NCBI GenBank assembly: GCA_037102815.1 | Contig: BTPP01000001.1 | Span: 2,691,001 to 2,755,000, forward strand | Source of the DNA: Neurospora intermedia | Taxonomy: Eukaryota > Ascomycota > Sordariomycetes > Sordariales > Sordariaceae | Length of the DNA stretch: 64,000 bases | Direction of reading: 5' to 3' | Part shown: positions 35,201 through 46,620 of the stretch, piece after piece | Layout: every line of letters begins with the position of its first letter | Position numbering within the stretch: the first letter of the stretch is position 1 | Position numbers and translations under genes: made by a program | The notes under the pieces: generated by a model | What the model was told of the DNA's origin: nothing | The model's database searches: none | What the model saw: the letters and a program-made list of their open reading frames with translations, nothing else

Positions 35201-36118
35201 TTGGGAGCCACTAGACGAATGAGTCATGGAGACCTTTTCGATCGCTTGAAGAAGCCTTGGAAGGATAGGAGATCGCGGAAGGCAGGAGGACCATCTGCAC
35301 AGCAATCTTATGGCGCAGTGTCTCAGGATACCGGGCATAGTCGCAATAATGGTTCAGAAGGCAGGTCTAGCAAGAGGGACGATTTTCTGAGCGTGGGCAC
35401 GGAGAGATCATCCCACACGACAACGCCAACACTGTCGCGACAAAACTCATCAATTTTGAAAAGCTCTACCGCCAGAAAGTTCACCAGCTCACTGGTCCCG
35501 GAAACAAGGATAACCAGTGATGACACAGGACCACAGATTATGTTTGCAGAAGATCAGGCTCGCCCCGGGATATCACGTCGGTCCACACCGGGGACCGCTG
35601 CACTTCTTTCAAGCAAACAACCCGCCAGAAATACAAATGATGACAACAATGGAGGAGGTCCTAGAACGGTCTGCTTTGTTGAGCCTCGCTACGATGGGGC
35701 TTCGTCGTCCCCAGACAAGTCAAGAGCAAACTCCCCGGCAAGGACTGGAACTGGCAGCGGCAGTGGTGATGTCCTGCTTGACATACCCGAGCTCCTCTCT
35801 TCATACAGACTTCAGAATCAGCAGCAACAGGACGATGATGCCGCTGAAGCTGGCTCGAGCTATTCTACCCAAGGGCTTCCGCTCTCCTTTAACGACCTCC
35901 CAAGCCGGGCGCAGCATCTGATTTTGAACGAGCTGATGCGGCAGAATAGCGCGGACACGGCAGTCCTCTTTACCACGCTCCCGGTACCTGAGGAAAACAC
36001 TTGTCAAAGTGAGGAGGCAAGTTTGACGTACCTGTCCGATGTTGAGGTGCTTTGCAATGGGTTACCGCCCATGTTGCTGGTTTTGAGTAACAATATGACG
36101 GTTACTGTAAGCCTCTGA
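32256..36118 (+). CDS. VHC1: Vacuolar cation-chloride cotransporter Vhc1 (SLC12)
   Basis: Three exons, 32256-32400, 32466-34460 and 34515-36118 (phases 1 and 1; donors GTATGT and GTGAGT); 1247 residues. The N-terminus HKLGVVSGVYIPVCLNILSI leads straight into the first membrane segment, followed by the SLC12 hallmarks (SAIASNGEVKGGGAYYLISR; GIFAGASMSGDLRNPSKDIP). About twelve hydrophobic segments run to residue 480. The large cytosolic C-terminal domain has SLC12 features, then a disordered Ser-rich part, and ends with a conserved block (LPLSFNDLPSRAQHLILNEL; VLFTTLPVPEE...LPPMLLVLSNNMTVTVSL). Yeast Vhc1 moves K+ and Cl- across the vacuolar membrane. The start is the least certain point: many homologues have a longer N-terminus, and two out-of-frame ATGs precede this one, so an unseen upstream exon is possible. 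Confidence 0.9.
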
Positions 36119-36731
36119 GGCTTTTGGTGCTGGTCATTCTGTTCTCGTACCCCCGGCCAGGGCAAATGCGTCATCGGGACCGGAGTGATGGAGAATATAA
36201 GTCAGAATCACACAGTCGCACGCTCTCCATCTAGCGGAAAACAGAGATTGTGTTTCACTATGGGCATTGTTTGTGATACCCCAAATACTTCCGTGCCTGG
36301 AACAAAGACTGAGGAGATACCTAGGTAGGTTAATTGGCGAGCGGGATTTGCACAGCCGAGACACGCAAGACAAGGCCAGATTCGGCAGTGCACTCGGTTT
36401 TTTTCTTTGTTCAGTACGCTAGTTGAAGGAATTAAGGGAAGGAAAAAACATGCCGTCAGCGGAAAACTCAATCCAAGTTAAAGCCGTATTTGCTCGTACA
36501 AAGGATGTCTATGCTGCCTCGCTCTTGGTTATGCGAGGAGAGTCCTTTGTCTCGCTTCGTGGTGTGGTGATTCATTCCTTCTAAGGGAACAACGATCAGA
36601 CAAATCGAAAGGACAGGTTCTCTTTTGACTCTTCTTTTTTTCTCACCCAACAACGTTGTTGGTTGGTTTTCCACCTTTTTTTATTTATTTCATTCCCGAA
36701 GATTCCCTTCCCAGTTGTGGCTATCTTGCTC
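36119..36731. other. Intergenic region
   Basis: 613 bases between two plus-strand genes: the Vhc1 3' UTR and the promoter/leader of the disordered-protein gene, with T-rich tracts at 36630-36690. Nothing else seen. Confidence 0.5.
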
Positions 36732-39700
36732 ATGATGTCGTCTCAGTCAAAGGACAACAATCGTGACCGAAAGTCGAAGAGCATCAGACTTTCTCAAAAA
36801 CTGCGTGGTCTACGGGATCTAAGACTACGAGTGTCTATCGAAGGCAAGCCTCATCTCCAGAGACGAGGGTCACTCCAGCAATCACCCCAAGAAGAGGAGG
36901 AATACCGCATCGTTCATACACCGGATAGACCTCAGCGATTCATCTCACCGGTTGAAGCCCCTACTGAAGACGACTGTTACGACGCTCTCCGGACGTGGCA
37001 TCACGCTGCAGAGCAACAAAGAAGCGAGGTCCACGTGTACGGGATTCAACAACAGAGGAGTGGTGGTGCAAGAGAACCAGGATCAACTGGCGTGGACGGA
37101 GCAACCAACGAAGACGACGACGGCGGAAGCGTGAGTCAACCAACCAACCGTTTGCTTGCTTGCTTGTTCCATCATCTCATTTAGTAAAAAGCCCACCTGT
37201 TAAGATAAGATGTCTTCTGGAGGAATGACAGAAAATTCGCCCTTTGAAGGCATGACTACCTCTGCATATACATCCAATTCCAACCCGCAGAGATTTCCCG
37301 TGAATTCAGTTGCCCATTACCCGGTTGCATACGTTGAGTACCTCAACAGCCAAGTATCCCCACTGACTCGGATTGAACAACAGAGAGGCAGCCCTTTCGT
37401 TCCTGACCCAAGCGATGACGCGAAAACCCCAAAGGATGAAAAGTGGTGGGAACTTGCATATGGGGAGTTCAAGGAGGTGGAAGGGATGAATCCTTTTCGT
37501 GTGTGGGAAGGAGATCATCAACAGAAGGAAACGCAGGACCAGCCGGATACCAACACGGGGCAGGTTTTCAGACAGGACACTGCCAAAGGAGGACCTCTCC
37601 AAGAGGGAGCTGCTCCTTCTAATCTTTTGACTGGTATGTACAACTGATGGGTTTTGGGACAAGTGCAAGTTGTCATCAGACGGCCGAGGAGATATGAACG
37701 CTTACAGCTTTTTAGATTTCATAGGACTGCCATCCAAGACATACAGCACGGGCGAGGCTGACGAAAATGATATTTTCAACGGGATCAACGATAGCAAGGG
37801 GGAGTACACTCCATCCGTTTACACGCCATCTCAAAAGAGCCCTACTACTCCTACCCCTGAAATGTTTCCTGAAGCTCCCAGATGGACTTTCGGGCGCCCA
37901 CCAGCCAAATCGATAACTGCAGCTCCAGAGACATTGCTCACTCGGGATGTTCAACGTGCTTGCGCCATCGACAGCGACAGCGAGTCCACCATTCCGCCAG
38001 GAGGCCGCTACTTTGACATCGACGAGGAGTACGACCCCAGCGGTGGCACAAGAAAGAGTTCCATCTCTTGCAAGCCGACGGCAACATCTATCTCGGACCA
38101 GCAACAGCATCCCAGACAACTACCATCACCGCCACCACCGCCACCGAAACCGCTGGATAATACAGGTAGGGAATTTTTGTTCCCAGCCCTTGGTGCCTCG
38201 GGCCAGGCGATGCAAACACTACACACTGAACTTTTGAAACTTGCGCACGAGCAGCACGAACAGGAAAGACAGAAACGTGGGAGGGGAAGCGGGCAGAGCG
38301 GAGATAGTGGACGAAGCGGAAGTACATCTAGTGCTTTCTACAGCGCTTTTACATCTTCTCCGAGGCCTGAGACGCCTGATGTAAGACCGCCCTCGCGACG
38401 GGGAGAGCAGCAGCGGCAGCAAACAGATCCCAGCCAAGGAACACATGAAAGAGGGATAGAAACAGCAATCCCATCAACCCCACGCCCAAAGCCAAAGCAG
38501 ACCCAACAGAAAAGACGACACCCAATGACACCACCCCGCGGTTTTTTGAAAGAAAGAGGACCATATATCCCTCCTTCTTCCTCTGGCACCACTCCTTCAT
38601 CACCGAGACCACCAACACCTCTACCGAAAACGCCCGAGACAAAGGCCGTAGCTCTTAAGCCGAGGGTTTTACTCAAGGGACTCGATTTCAGTCCTTCGCG
38701 ACCAGTTCCTCCCACCCCCACTCCTACTCCCGCGAAGCCGAAGAATATGGGGAGTACGGGGATGAGAGGAGTGGGAGGACATATGGGAGGACATATTGCC
38801 GGGGCAGTCAGTATCTCGTCACTTTCTTCACTCTCCTCACTTACGGGGGGTAGTGGGGTAGCGATAACGCCCCCGAGGGTTTCCTCTACGAAGCTCAAGG
38901 CTCCCTCACCTGCTCCTCCACTACCTCCAGGAGGAGACGAAGGTGGCTTGTTGGTGTTGCCAAAGACAGTGTATAACGGCAATAACAAGGCTAAGATGCC
39001 GGTCAAAATGCCGGTTCCGGTTCCGTCGCTACTGTCGAAGTTCAACACCAGCCATGCATCGTCATTGACATCAAGAGGACATGGTCCCTCAAACTCTAAT
39101 CAGTTGTCATCCCAGAGTCAGGAACAGATACAGATTCAGGGGCAGGAGCTGAAACGAACTCAGCTGGCCGCACCTGATTTCTCTATACATATCCAGTCAC
39201 GCATTAGTGATCCTTTTGTTGACTCGCCGGCGAGCGACGTGGATACGCTTGAGAACAGGTTGTCTATGGCGATGATTAATGGGTTGTATGATGAAGGTCA
39301 AGTTAAAGCTTGGGAAAAGACGATGTCGACGATGACTCAGACAGAGGAGCCGGCCCATGTTCAGGTGTATACTCAAGGACAAGCGAAAGTTCGGGAACTG
39401 AAACGGGGAAACACACAATCACAGAAGCAAGTTCAGGGGCAGAGACAAGCTCAGGTACAATCAGAGAACTTGGGAAAGATACCTCTACAGCCTCAGACGC
39501 AGATACAACCACAGGTTCAGGAGAAGGTCAACCTGGCTTTCAAGACTCCTTTTCTGAACCCCCCTCCTCAGACTCCTCCTCCTTCGACTCCTCCGTCTCA
39601 AGTATACTCACCCGAACCAAAACCTCAGACATCCTCTCCCGGATCCCAAGCATATCAACCCCAGTCGACTCCCCAAACACCTCCTCGATTCCAGGCCTAC

Positions 39701-40017
39701 CAAGCCCAACCAGTTCTCAGGACTCCCTCCCCTCGGTATCTAGAATTTCCACCCCACGCACAGTCCCAATCCCAATCCCAACACTCACATCCAGCACCAT
39801 CCCCTTCACCCCATCCCTCACCAGCCCTTCCTCTCCAGAGACCCATCTACCCAGGATCTCCTATTTCCCAGACTCATACCATCACCCCTCCACTGCCCCA
39901 GACTCAAACTCGGCCTCGAACACCCACTCCTCTCTACCGGCACCAACCCCCTCCCCCTTCATTCCGCACACAAAGTAGCCAGGAAAAAAAAGGAATGGCT
40001 GATGCCAGGGACAAAGA

Positions 40018-40048
<31 letters not shown>

Positions 40049-40149
40049 CAACAGAAGCAACGTCCAGTATCTGCAGGCAGTGATGGTGGTGGTGACTCGG
40101 ATTCTAGTTATGAGAGTCTCCAATTTTGGAAGAACCCGACACTGACACT

Positions 40150-40180
<31 letters not shown>

Positions 40181-40531
40181 GGTCCGGGTATGCCTGCCCC
40201 GGTGCAGAGGAGTTCCTCTACCAGCGTGTTTAGGGGTAACCAACGACCGGGACAGGCAGGACAGGTGGGACATGTGGGAAATGAAGGAGGGGACCGTTAC
40301 GAATTTAAGGAGGGTGAAGATGAGGAAGAGGAAAAGAAGAAGAAGGAAACGGATGATGATGAAGAAGAAGAAAAAGACTCTACCGCAATTGTCGAAACCG
40401 AGAGCGAAACTACGGGAACTGGGAGGGGTATTACCGCTAGTGTGGTGGTGGATGATTACGCGGATATCATCGATCAGTATGCTGGAGGGTGGAGGGAAAC
40501 GATGTTCTTCGGGGAGCTGGACGAGGAGTAG
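36732..40531 (+). CDS. Large disordered Pro/Gln/Ser-rich protein, unknown
   Basis: Best model has three exons: 36732-37130, 37210-37633 and 37680-40531 (phases 0 and 1; donors GTGAGT and GTATGT), 1224 residues. Intron 2 is only 46 nt, and its acceptor at 37679 is the one that keeps the frame. No domain is recognised. The first part is basic (SKSIRLSQKLRGLRDLRLRV). The middle has folded-looking patches (DEKWWELAYGEFKEVEGMNP; NAYSFLDFIGLPSK). The rest is low complexity: Pro-rich, then about 250 residues of Gln/Pro with QxQxQ patterns, a poly-Gln run, a TPTPTP repeat and a Lys/Glu acidic block. The end (VVVDDYADIIDQYAGGWRE) again looks ordered. Exon 2 begins with ATG at 37210, so exon 1 might belong to a separate transcript. 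Function unknown. Confidence 0.65.
40018..40058 (+). repeat. CAG/CAA repeat coding poly-Gln
   Basis: Consecutive CAG then CAA codons give about twelve glutamines in the disordered 1224-residue protein. Length polymorphism is likely. Confidence 0.85.
40140..40187 (+). repeat. Six-base tandem repeat coding Thr-Pro/Thr-Leu dipeptides
   Basis: Tandem CTGACA units grade into CCGACA units and encode alternating Thr-Leu then Thr-Pro dipeptides in the same protein, about 80 bases after the poly-Gln run. Confidence 0.8.
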
Positions 40532-41841
40532 TCTAGTAAGTAAGTAAGGAAGTAAGCAAGACAGGCCGCCTGCCTGCCTGACTGGGAAGTTAGTTCAAGT
40601 TGTGTGACAGTGGAAATGAAGGGTTGTACAATGTCGTGTGTATTTAGTTGTGTTCAAGCGTTTTTGTGGCAAGAAGCGAGCAGGAGGTGGAGGAGGAAAT
40701 GATAATGATAACCGTTACTGCTAACTTCCGTTGGGACAAAATGTATTTCATGTATGGACATCAAGAATCAGAGACATTCGTTTGGTGGATGGAAATGGTA
40801 GGATATGAACGATTTCCAGTCGATTGTCTGATGTCGTCATACCAACAATTTCTCAGTCCTTACGTATTAGAAAGTCCTTACGTATTAGAACTAATTCATC
40901 TCATATTCCATACCTATACAATCAATGCTGGTTGTTTGTTTGTTTCTTAGTTTGGTACTTCGATCATGGGTTGAACAGGGAAAGCGTTTTGGGAGCTCTG
41001 ATTAGCCTCCCTCTCGAGAGAGGAGGAGCTGTCCTCCGTTTGAAGCGATATGGGACGATGTAAAGGGTTTATGATGCCACGGAAGCCTTTGATGGGTGTT
41101 CTCTAATATCGTGCTCTTTCCCTGTCCCCTTCGAGGTCCTCAAGACTAGAATAGAAGATAGGCCTCTGAGACTAAAAAAACACCCGATAGAAAGCCGAAA
41201 TATGTTCTCTATAACCAGTAAAGCGTTTTTGGCCTTTTTGTACCATACTGACAAATAAATAAAACCAGGGCTGGAATGTACCCAGTAATTCCAAAGTAAA
41301 GACATTCAAATTAAAACAAGCGAAAAAGGAAAAGAAAGTTCCAAAATATATTAACAATCGAAGCCAGCCTAGCTTTGTGCTAACGAGAACAAGAAACGAA
41401 AGAAAAGCATATCTTTTTTCGGTCGGTAGTCGGGCTGGCTAAGAATTGAAGTAAACTGGAATGGAATCATGACGCCGTTAAAAACTCTCTAAAAGTGGTG
41501 GTTAAGTCCCTGAGACCTATGTGCCAAAGTTCCTGTGTGCTGTCTGTCTGTTGCGCTGCCGCCTTCTGCCGCCTGCCTGCCTGCCTGACTGCTTGCCCAA
41601 TTCATGTCCTTGTCCGTCCTCTTGTCATGGTTTCGACGTATATAAGACCGGCCGGCAAAAAAGCCCCTGTTCAGCCTTGTTTCCCTGCTTTCCTTCAACT
41701 TCCTTCTTCCTCCAATCGCGTGATGACGGGTTTTCCCAGCTTCGTACATGACTTTGACATCGAACAATGCGCGTGGCCTTGAGCTCCAGAATAAATAAAA
41801 AAACAACACGCCCGAAAAGACAGCTCCTTTGTGAAGGCGTA
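40532..41841. other. Convergent intergenic region
   Basis: 1.3 kb between the 3' ends of the disordered-protein gene and the B56 gene. It holds GCCT-type short repeats near 40566 and 41570 and an 18-bp perfect tandem duplication at 40855-40890. No gene supported. Confidence 0.5.
40855..40890 (+). repeat. 18-bp perfect tandem duplication
   Basis: The unit AGTCCTTACGTATTAGAA occurs twice head to tail without mismatch in a convergent intergenic region. It looks like a recent local duplication. Confidence 0.9.
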
Positions 41842-44097
41842 TTACCGACTTCTGGATGAACCTACTGAACTTTGCCTCTCGTGCATCCCGGGTCGTCGCT
41901 CCCTTCTATCACCATCCTGCAACTTCAAAGAATCCAGCCTCTTTTGATTATCCTCTGTGCCGTCTACCTCTTCTAGGCGAGGCAGCGGGTGAACAGTGGT
42001 GCGGGCTGGGATAGAGCTGGTGCCATTGGATGTTCCACTTTCTACTTTCCTCTGCTTCGCGAGTTCTTCGAGTCGAGCCCATTTGCTTTGGCGATGAGCT
42101 TCCCTTGCAGGGGCGTTGCTTTGGTTTTCCGTGTACTCGTGGGAGCAATCATCGAATAGCTGCGGGTTGATTTCCATAAATAGCTTCATGGCGTTATATA
42201 CCATGCCGTGGATGGTTCTATACTCGGTTAGTCGTGATACCTCAAAATATGTGATGTTGCTCAAACACGTACCTATTCCAATGTCCCTTGGAGTTTTCAT
42301 ACAGAGGAGCGAACATGATGGGGAGAATGATCTCGACATTGTCGCTCACGAGATTGCAGAAGTACTCGTTGTTCCAGAAGTACAAAGCTCTCTCGGCGAC
42401 CTGGAAGTGCGGGCTGGCAACCGATTTGGCGAGCTGATGGAACAGAGGTTCTTGGACCTTGGCGAACTCAGCCGGGTCCATGACCTCGAAGATGTCTTCA
42501 ACCTCGTTGAGAAACATGACCTCCTTGGTGCTGTTGACCTTGGGCCAATAACGGAGAAGTCCGAGAACAACCTGAGACAAATGTTAGCTTATGGTGGGGT
42601 CGCAAAAGACGGGGTGTGTCACATGCCTCTTCTGTCAAGGAAGCATCCTTCTCCAGGAACTGCACGATGCAGTACGCCAATTGGGGATGGTACATGCTCA
42701 GACTCTTGACCTTGTGAAGAGGAAGCAATACTCTGGTGAGGAAAAGCTTGTGTTCCTCCTTGAGAGGGAGCGCAAAACCGTTGATGATTGACCCAAGAAT
42801 CTCGAGCAGTTCGGCAATGCCATTGAATCTTTCAGTTTCGTACGTGAACTGAAAAAAGACGTTGTTGATGGAGCGGCGGATGAAGGACCTCAGGTTGAGG
42901 AACTTGCCGTAGATACGATGCAGAGTCGTCTTTAAAAAGTCCCGTTCTCTAGGATCCTCGGAGTCGAAGAGCTCGAGTAGCTGAAGAACGAAGCTATGAT
43001 CGATATACGCCTTGGCAATATTGGTGTTGAAATCTTGACTTTCAATGAACCGGAGGAAGAACTCATAGACAACTTGAATATGCGGCCATGCAACCTCCAG
43101 GACCGGTTCATCCTCTTCGGGATCGAAAGCTTCACCCTGCGGGTTCATGGGAGGAGGAATTGGGCGGAATAAGTTCTTTGCAAACATCTCAACCACACGC
43201 GGATACATTGGCTCGGTGATGACTTGCCGGTTATTAGCGACATAATCCAGCAGCTCGTGAAGGGCCAAACGCTTGATCTCCTTGGACTTCATGTCGGCGC
43301 TAGCATCATTGAAGTCAAAGATGACGTTGCATTGCTCGATCTTCTTCATGAACAGATCCTGGCGGTGATTGGGGGCCACCTCATGGAAGCCCGGGAGCTT
43401 CTCGAGCTCGCGATGGGCTGAGATGTCGAACCGCGACGAGTTCTGCCTCTTTGGCGTCCTGAGCCCTTCCAGGACGTCCTTGGGGGTCTGGTGTAAACGG
43501 TCAAACATAAGCGACTTTTGTCCGGCTTTTGGAGGAGCGAGATCGTGCGGCATCGTTTCCGCGGCGCCGGGAGGTGGGACATGCTACGACAACCAATCGT
43601 TAGTATTTCCATGGTCCAGGTACGGCAGTCCAAGGAGCTTCTTACCGGCGCGCTGGGGCTGATTATGACGGTAGGAGGAAGGGTGCCGTGACGGACAGGG
43701 GTGCTGCCGCCGTTGGCGCCCTGTTGCTGCCCCCCGATACTGTTGAATCTATCCGCTGCGCCAGGGTTCGAGTTGCCGCCTTGAGGGCCGAGCATGGAAT
43801 TGCCGTGGTCGCCATGGGCCGCATTGTTAGGCGGCAATGGCTTGTTACGGCTGTCATTTACAAGTGTCGACGTAGACGATGAAGGGGTGAGAACGGGCGA
43901 CTGGGTGGCCTCGCGAGAGCCTTGTGAGTTGGGGGAAGCTGTTCCGTCCTTCGCATCCTTATTCTTCTTGGACTTGGAATCCTTGTCCTTCGTCCTCGAG
44001 AGCTAGCACGACGGTGTGGCATTAGCGATCCGTTCCAACGGGACAGCTTACAAAAGACCTAGACTGGACTTACGACTCTCTGGCTGAACCGCTTCAT
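41842..44097 (-). CDS. RTS1: PP2A regulatory subunit B56 (B')
   Basis: Five exons on the minus strand: 44097-44074, 44002-43646, 43583-42627, 42571-42273, 42217-41842; 670 residues. Exon 1 codes only MKRFSQRV. Residues 9-175 are low complexity (Lys/Ser, then Gly/Asn). The B56 fold starts near [12 protein letters not shown] (about 178) and contains the family blocks [93 protein letters not shown] and [14 protein letters not shown]. It recruits substrates to protein phosphatase 2A; yeast Rts1 acts in stress response and at the centromere. Intron 3 has a GC donor (GCATGT at 42626); it is needed because the conserved LTEE-VVLGLL junction is only in phase there. Very secure family call. Confidence 0.95.
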
Positions 44098-46620
44098 CTT
44101 TGAGGACAACAGTTTCTCTGCCTGTGGGGCGAGTGAAGGCTGCCCGACCTGAAGGTGGAGGGGTAATGAGGGCGCGGCGATAGTCTGATAGCTGCTGTAT
44201 ACGAAAAGGGGGTGGCTAGCCAAAGGCTAGGATGTGTGCCGAACAGCTCGCGGGTTTGAGACTGCGATGCCAACGGGCGGCCGGTCGCGGACTTGCTTCA
44301 CCGAAAGCTCTACGTCCCGCCTGGATGTCGAAGAAGGAGGGGTGCAGTGCGTCAGAGCGAACTTCCGACCACAAGCCCGACTGTGGCTGGCAGTATAATT
44401 GGAGACGACGCCGCGTTGGATGATGGCGAGGCCACGGCGTGTCAATCGACTTTTTGTGGATGCCCGACGGCCGATTGAATGGTAACCTTGGTAGGATGGT
44501 TAATGCTAGGGGTGTCGGCGACGGAAGTCGGGGGAGCGCGCTCTCTCTCGATGGTGGCAGAGGGCAACGGCTACAGCAGCAGTAGCAGGGTGAAATGCTC
44601 TGAGGGCGCACGGCGAACTGGCGGAGTAACGGAATGAAAGCCGCGCGGGATCGGATGACAAGTCAAGGTGACGACAACAAGCGCAGGGTGTCTCGTCGAC
44701 GGCGGGCGTGCTGGCGTTGGTAGGTGTTGCTGTAGGGACGTTGCCGGATGGGAGTTGGGAATTGGTGCTTCCAAGTCCAGTGTGTGTTTTGGGACCTTTG
44801 GGGGGAGGGGGGGGGATGAAGCGAATGCCAGAGAGAGGGACGAACTTGCTGGTTCGATGGAGGTGCGAGACAGGACTCTTGAGAGTAGGTAGGGTGCTGT
44901 TAAAGAATCAGGTAGCGCCAGCACCAATCCGCTAAACAAGCCAGAAGTGGAAGTCTGGGTGGCAGATCTGCCCAGTGAGTGTAGGCCCAGCCAGATGAGC
45001 CAGGCCAGGATGTTGCTGCGGGGCTGGACGGGATGCAATCGCGGGACCCAAAGCCGAGTGTGAGGGTGCCAGGTGCCAGGTGATGTGTGGCTGTTTGTCC
45101 AATGGTCCCCTTGTCGCTTCCACTCTTGGTTGGTGGTGAGTGAGTGTACAACGCGGAGTTGAAGCCGAGCTGTGTGAGAGATTCGGACGCTGGAGCTGCT
45201 CACTCCGCTGCGTTAACTCGCTTCCAACTTTCAGGTTGTTAGGTTCACTTCTTCTATGTTAGGTTGTAGGAGGTCCGAGCGGTGTGTTTTGTGGCTGTCA
45301 ACTTGAACTACCTAGAGGTAGGTAAGGTACCTACCTAAGGTACCTAGGTAGGTATCGACGTAGCAAAAGTAGTGGACAGACGCAAAAGTAAATGAATGGG
45401 AAGGTGATGATCGCCTAAAAAGACCCTGGACGGAACCTTGAAGCAGGTTTTACTAAGGGTCTTGTGAGCTTCAAAGAAATGTAACAGCAGCTACCTCTAT
45501 ATGGACGGTTGTTGTTACCATGTCCTGGACAATTACATGCAGAGTGAAGAAGGGCTCGAGGCTGAAACGGCAAATAGAACTCTGCACTTTCTTTCCTCTG
45601 TTGTAGCTCGGTTTCGAAAAAGTGCCCGGGCAGCTTCCCTGAAGTAGTAGCGCCCAAGGGGAAGCTGATCTAGATACACCGGCGCGCTTATTATGGGCTG
45701 GAGATGATCACCCGAACAGGCAGGGCGAAAGGACGTCCAGGGAATGGAAATGGGATGGCGAGGCTGAAATGTTATTCCGTTGCTGGTGTGCCGTGGAAGC
45801 GGATGTCACCAGGCAATTCAAGAGTTGTGTAGGCTGCGCTATCGTTGGACTATTTCGACATACATATAAAGCTCATGGGAAAATGTTAGGCCAACGATAG
45901 ATATCAAGCACAACCCAACAGGTCTACATACTGCGGTAGTCTTAACCGATGTGTGCATGCTTGGAGGTGGCCCCGAGCCCCAGTCTTGGTAATTACAGGT
46001 GTCAATGATCTCCACTTGAATGAACTGCAGGCGTTCATTTAGCGCCATGCAGGGTGTCTTGGGCCCATTTCCAGTGCTCCCCACAGGTCCTTCCTTTTTC
46101 AAGCCTCATTTGCTTGCTTGAGTGTTCCTGTGGTCAGATGGTATAAATCAACGAGTGTCTTTGTGTTTCTACCAAGGTTTGGTTGGTAATGAATATCTCT
46201 GGCTCGTTTGAAGGTTGAAAGGAAAGAGCGAATCACATTAATCAATACAACCGCGTTACGGCATAGCCATGCAGGGCATGCACAAAGGCAAGAGCAAATA
46301 CCTACTGCAGTGCATGTAACAGCCTAGCACTCGGTTCCGACTTCAAGTTCCGTCATCTTGGCTGGAACTGGAGGTACCATGTACTTTCTCGACTATGCGC
46401 ACTGTCTTCGCGAAACAATTTCGCCGCGTAAACCCAAGCAATTTCAACCTGCCTGCAATAATCCTCACTGTGCAACTCCATTCATTGACATCGTCAAAAA
46501 ACAATTCAGACTCCGTCCAACATCACGGCCATGATGCTGTTGAAGCGACAACGACACTAAAACTGTGATCCTTGCAGCGCTTACGGGCAATTATCAGTCG
46601 CAATACCAACCTTCAATCAT
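44098..46620. other. Large divergent intergenic region
   Basis: 2.5 kb between the starts of the B56 and TFIIIC genes. A GC-rich stretch (44200-45200) with long but unconvincing open frames probably contains the B56 5' leader. A cluster of interleaved TACC/GGTA palindromes lies at 45309-45353. No gene supported. Confidence 0.5.
45309..45353. repeat. TACC/GGTA palindromic cluster
   Basis: Repeated TACCTA and TAGGTA units, several forming perfect palindromes such as GGTACCTACC and TACCTAGGTA. Similar short clusters occur at 51100-51116 and 62287-62380. Confidence 0.7.

Noticed and set aside
39310-39978. 222-codon Ser/Thr/Pro-rich frame overlapping the disordered protein gene in another frame
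   Set aside because: The CA/CCT-rich composition keeps two frames open. The longer frame continues for 953 codons and is joined to the upstream exons.
40564-41590. GCCTGCCTGCCTG repeats near both ends of the convergent region, considered as flanking direct repeats of an element
   Set aside because: They are simple tetranucleotide repeats, and nothing element-like lies between them.
42116-42709. 197-codon frame antisense to the B56 gene
   Set aside because: It spans exons and introns of a secure gene on the other strand and shows no family features.
44571-45203. 210-codon frame upstream of the B56 gene
   Set aside because: GC-rich leader with low complexity and no recognisable domain; no ATG context or splice support.
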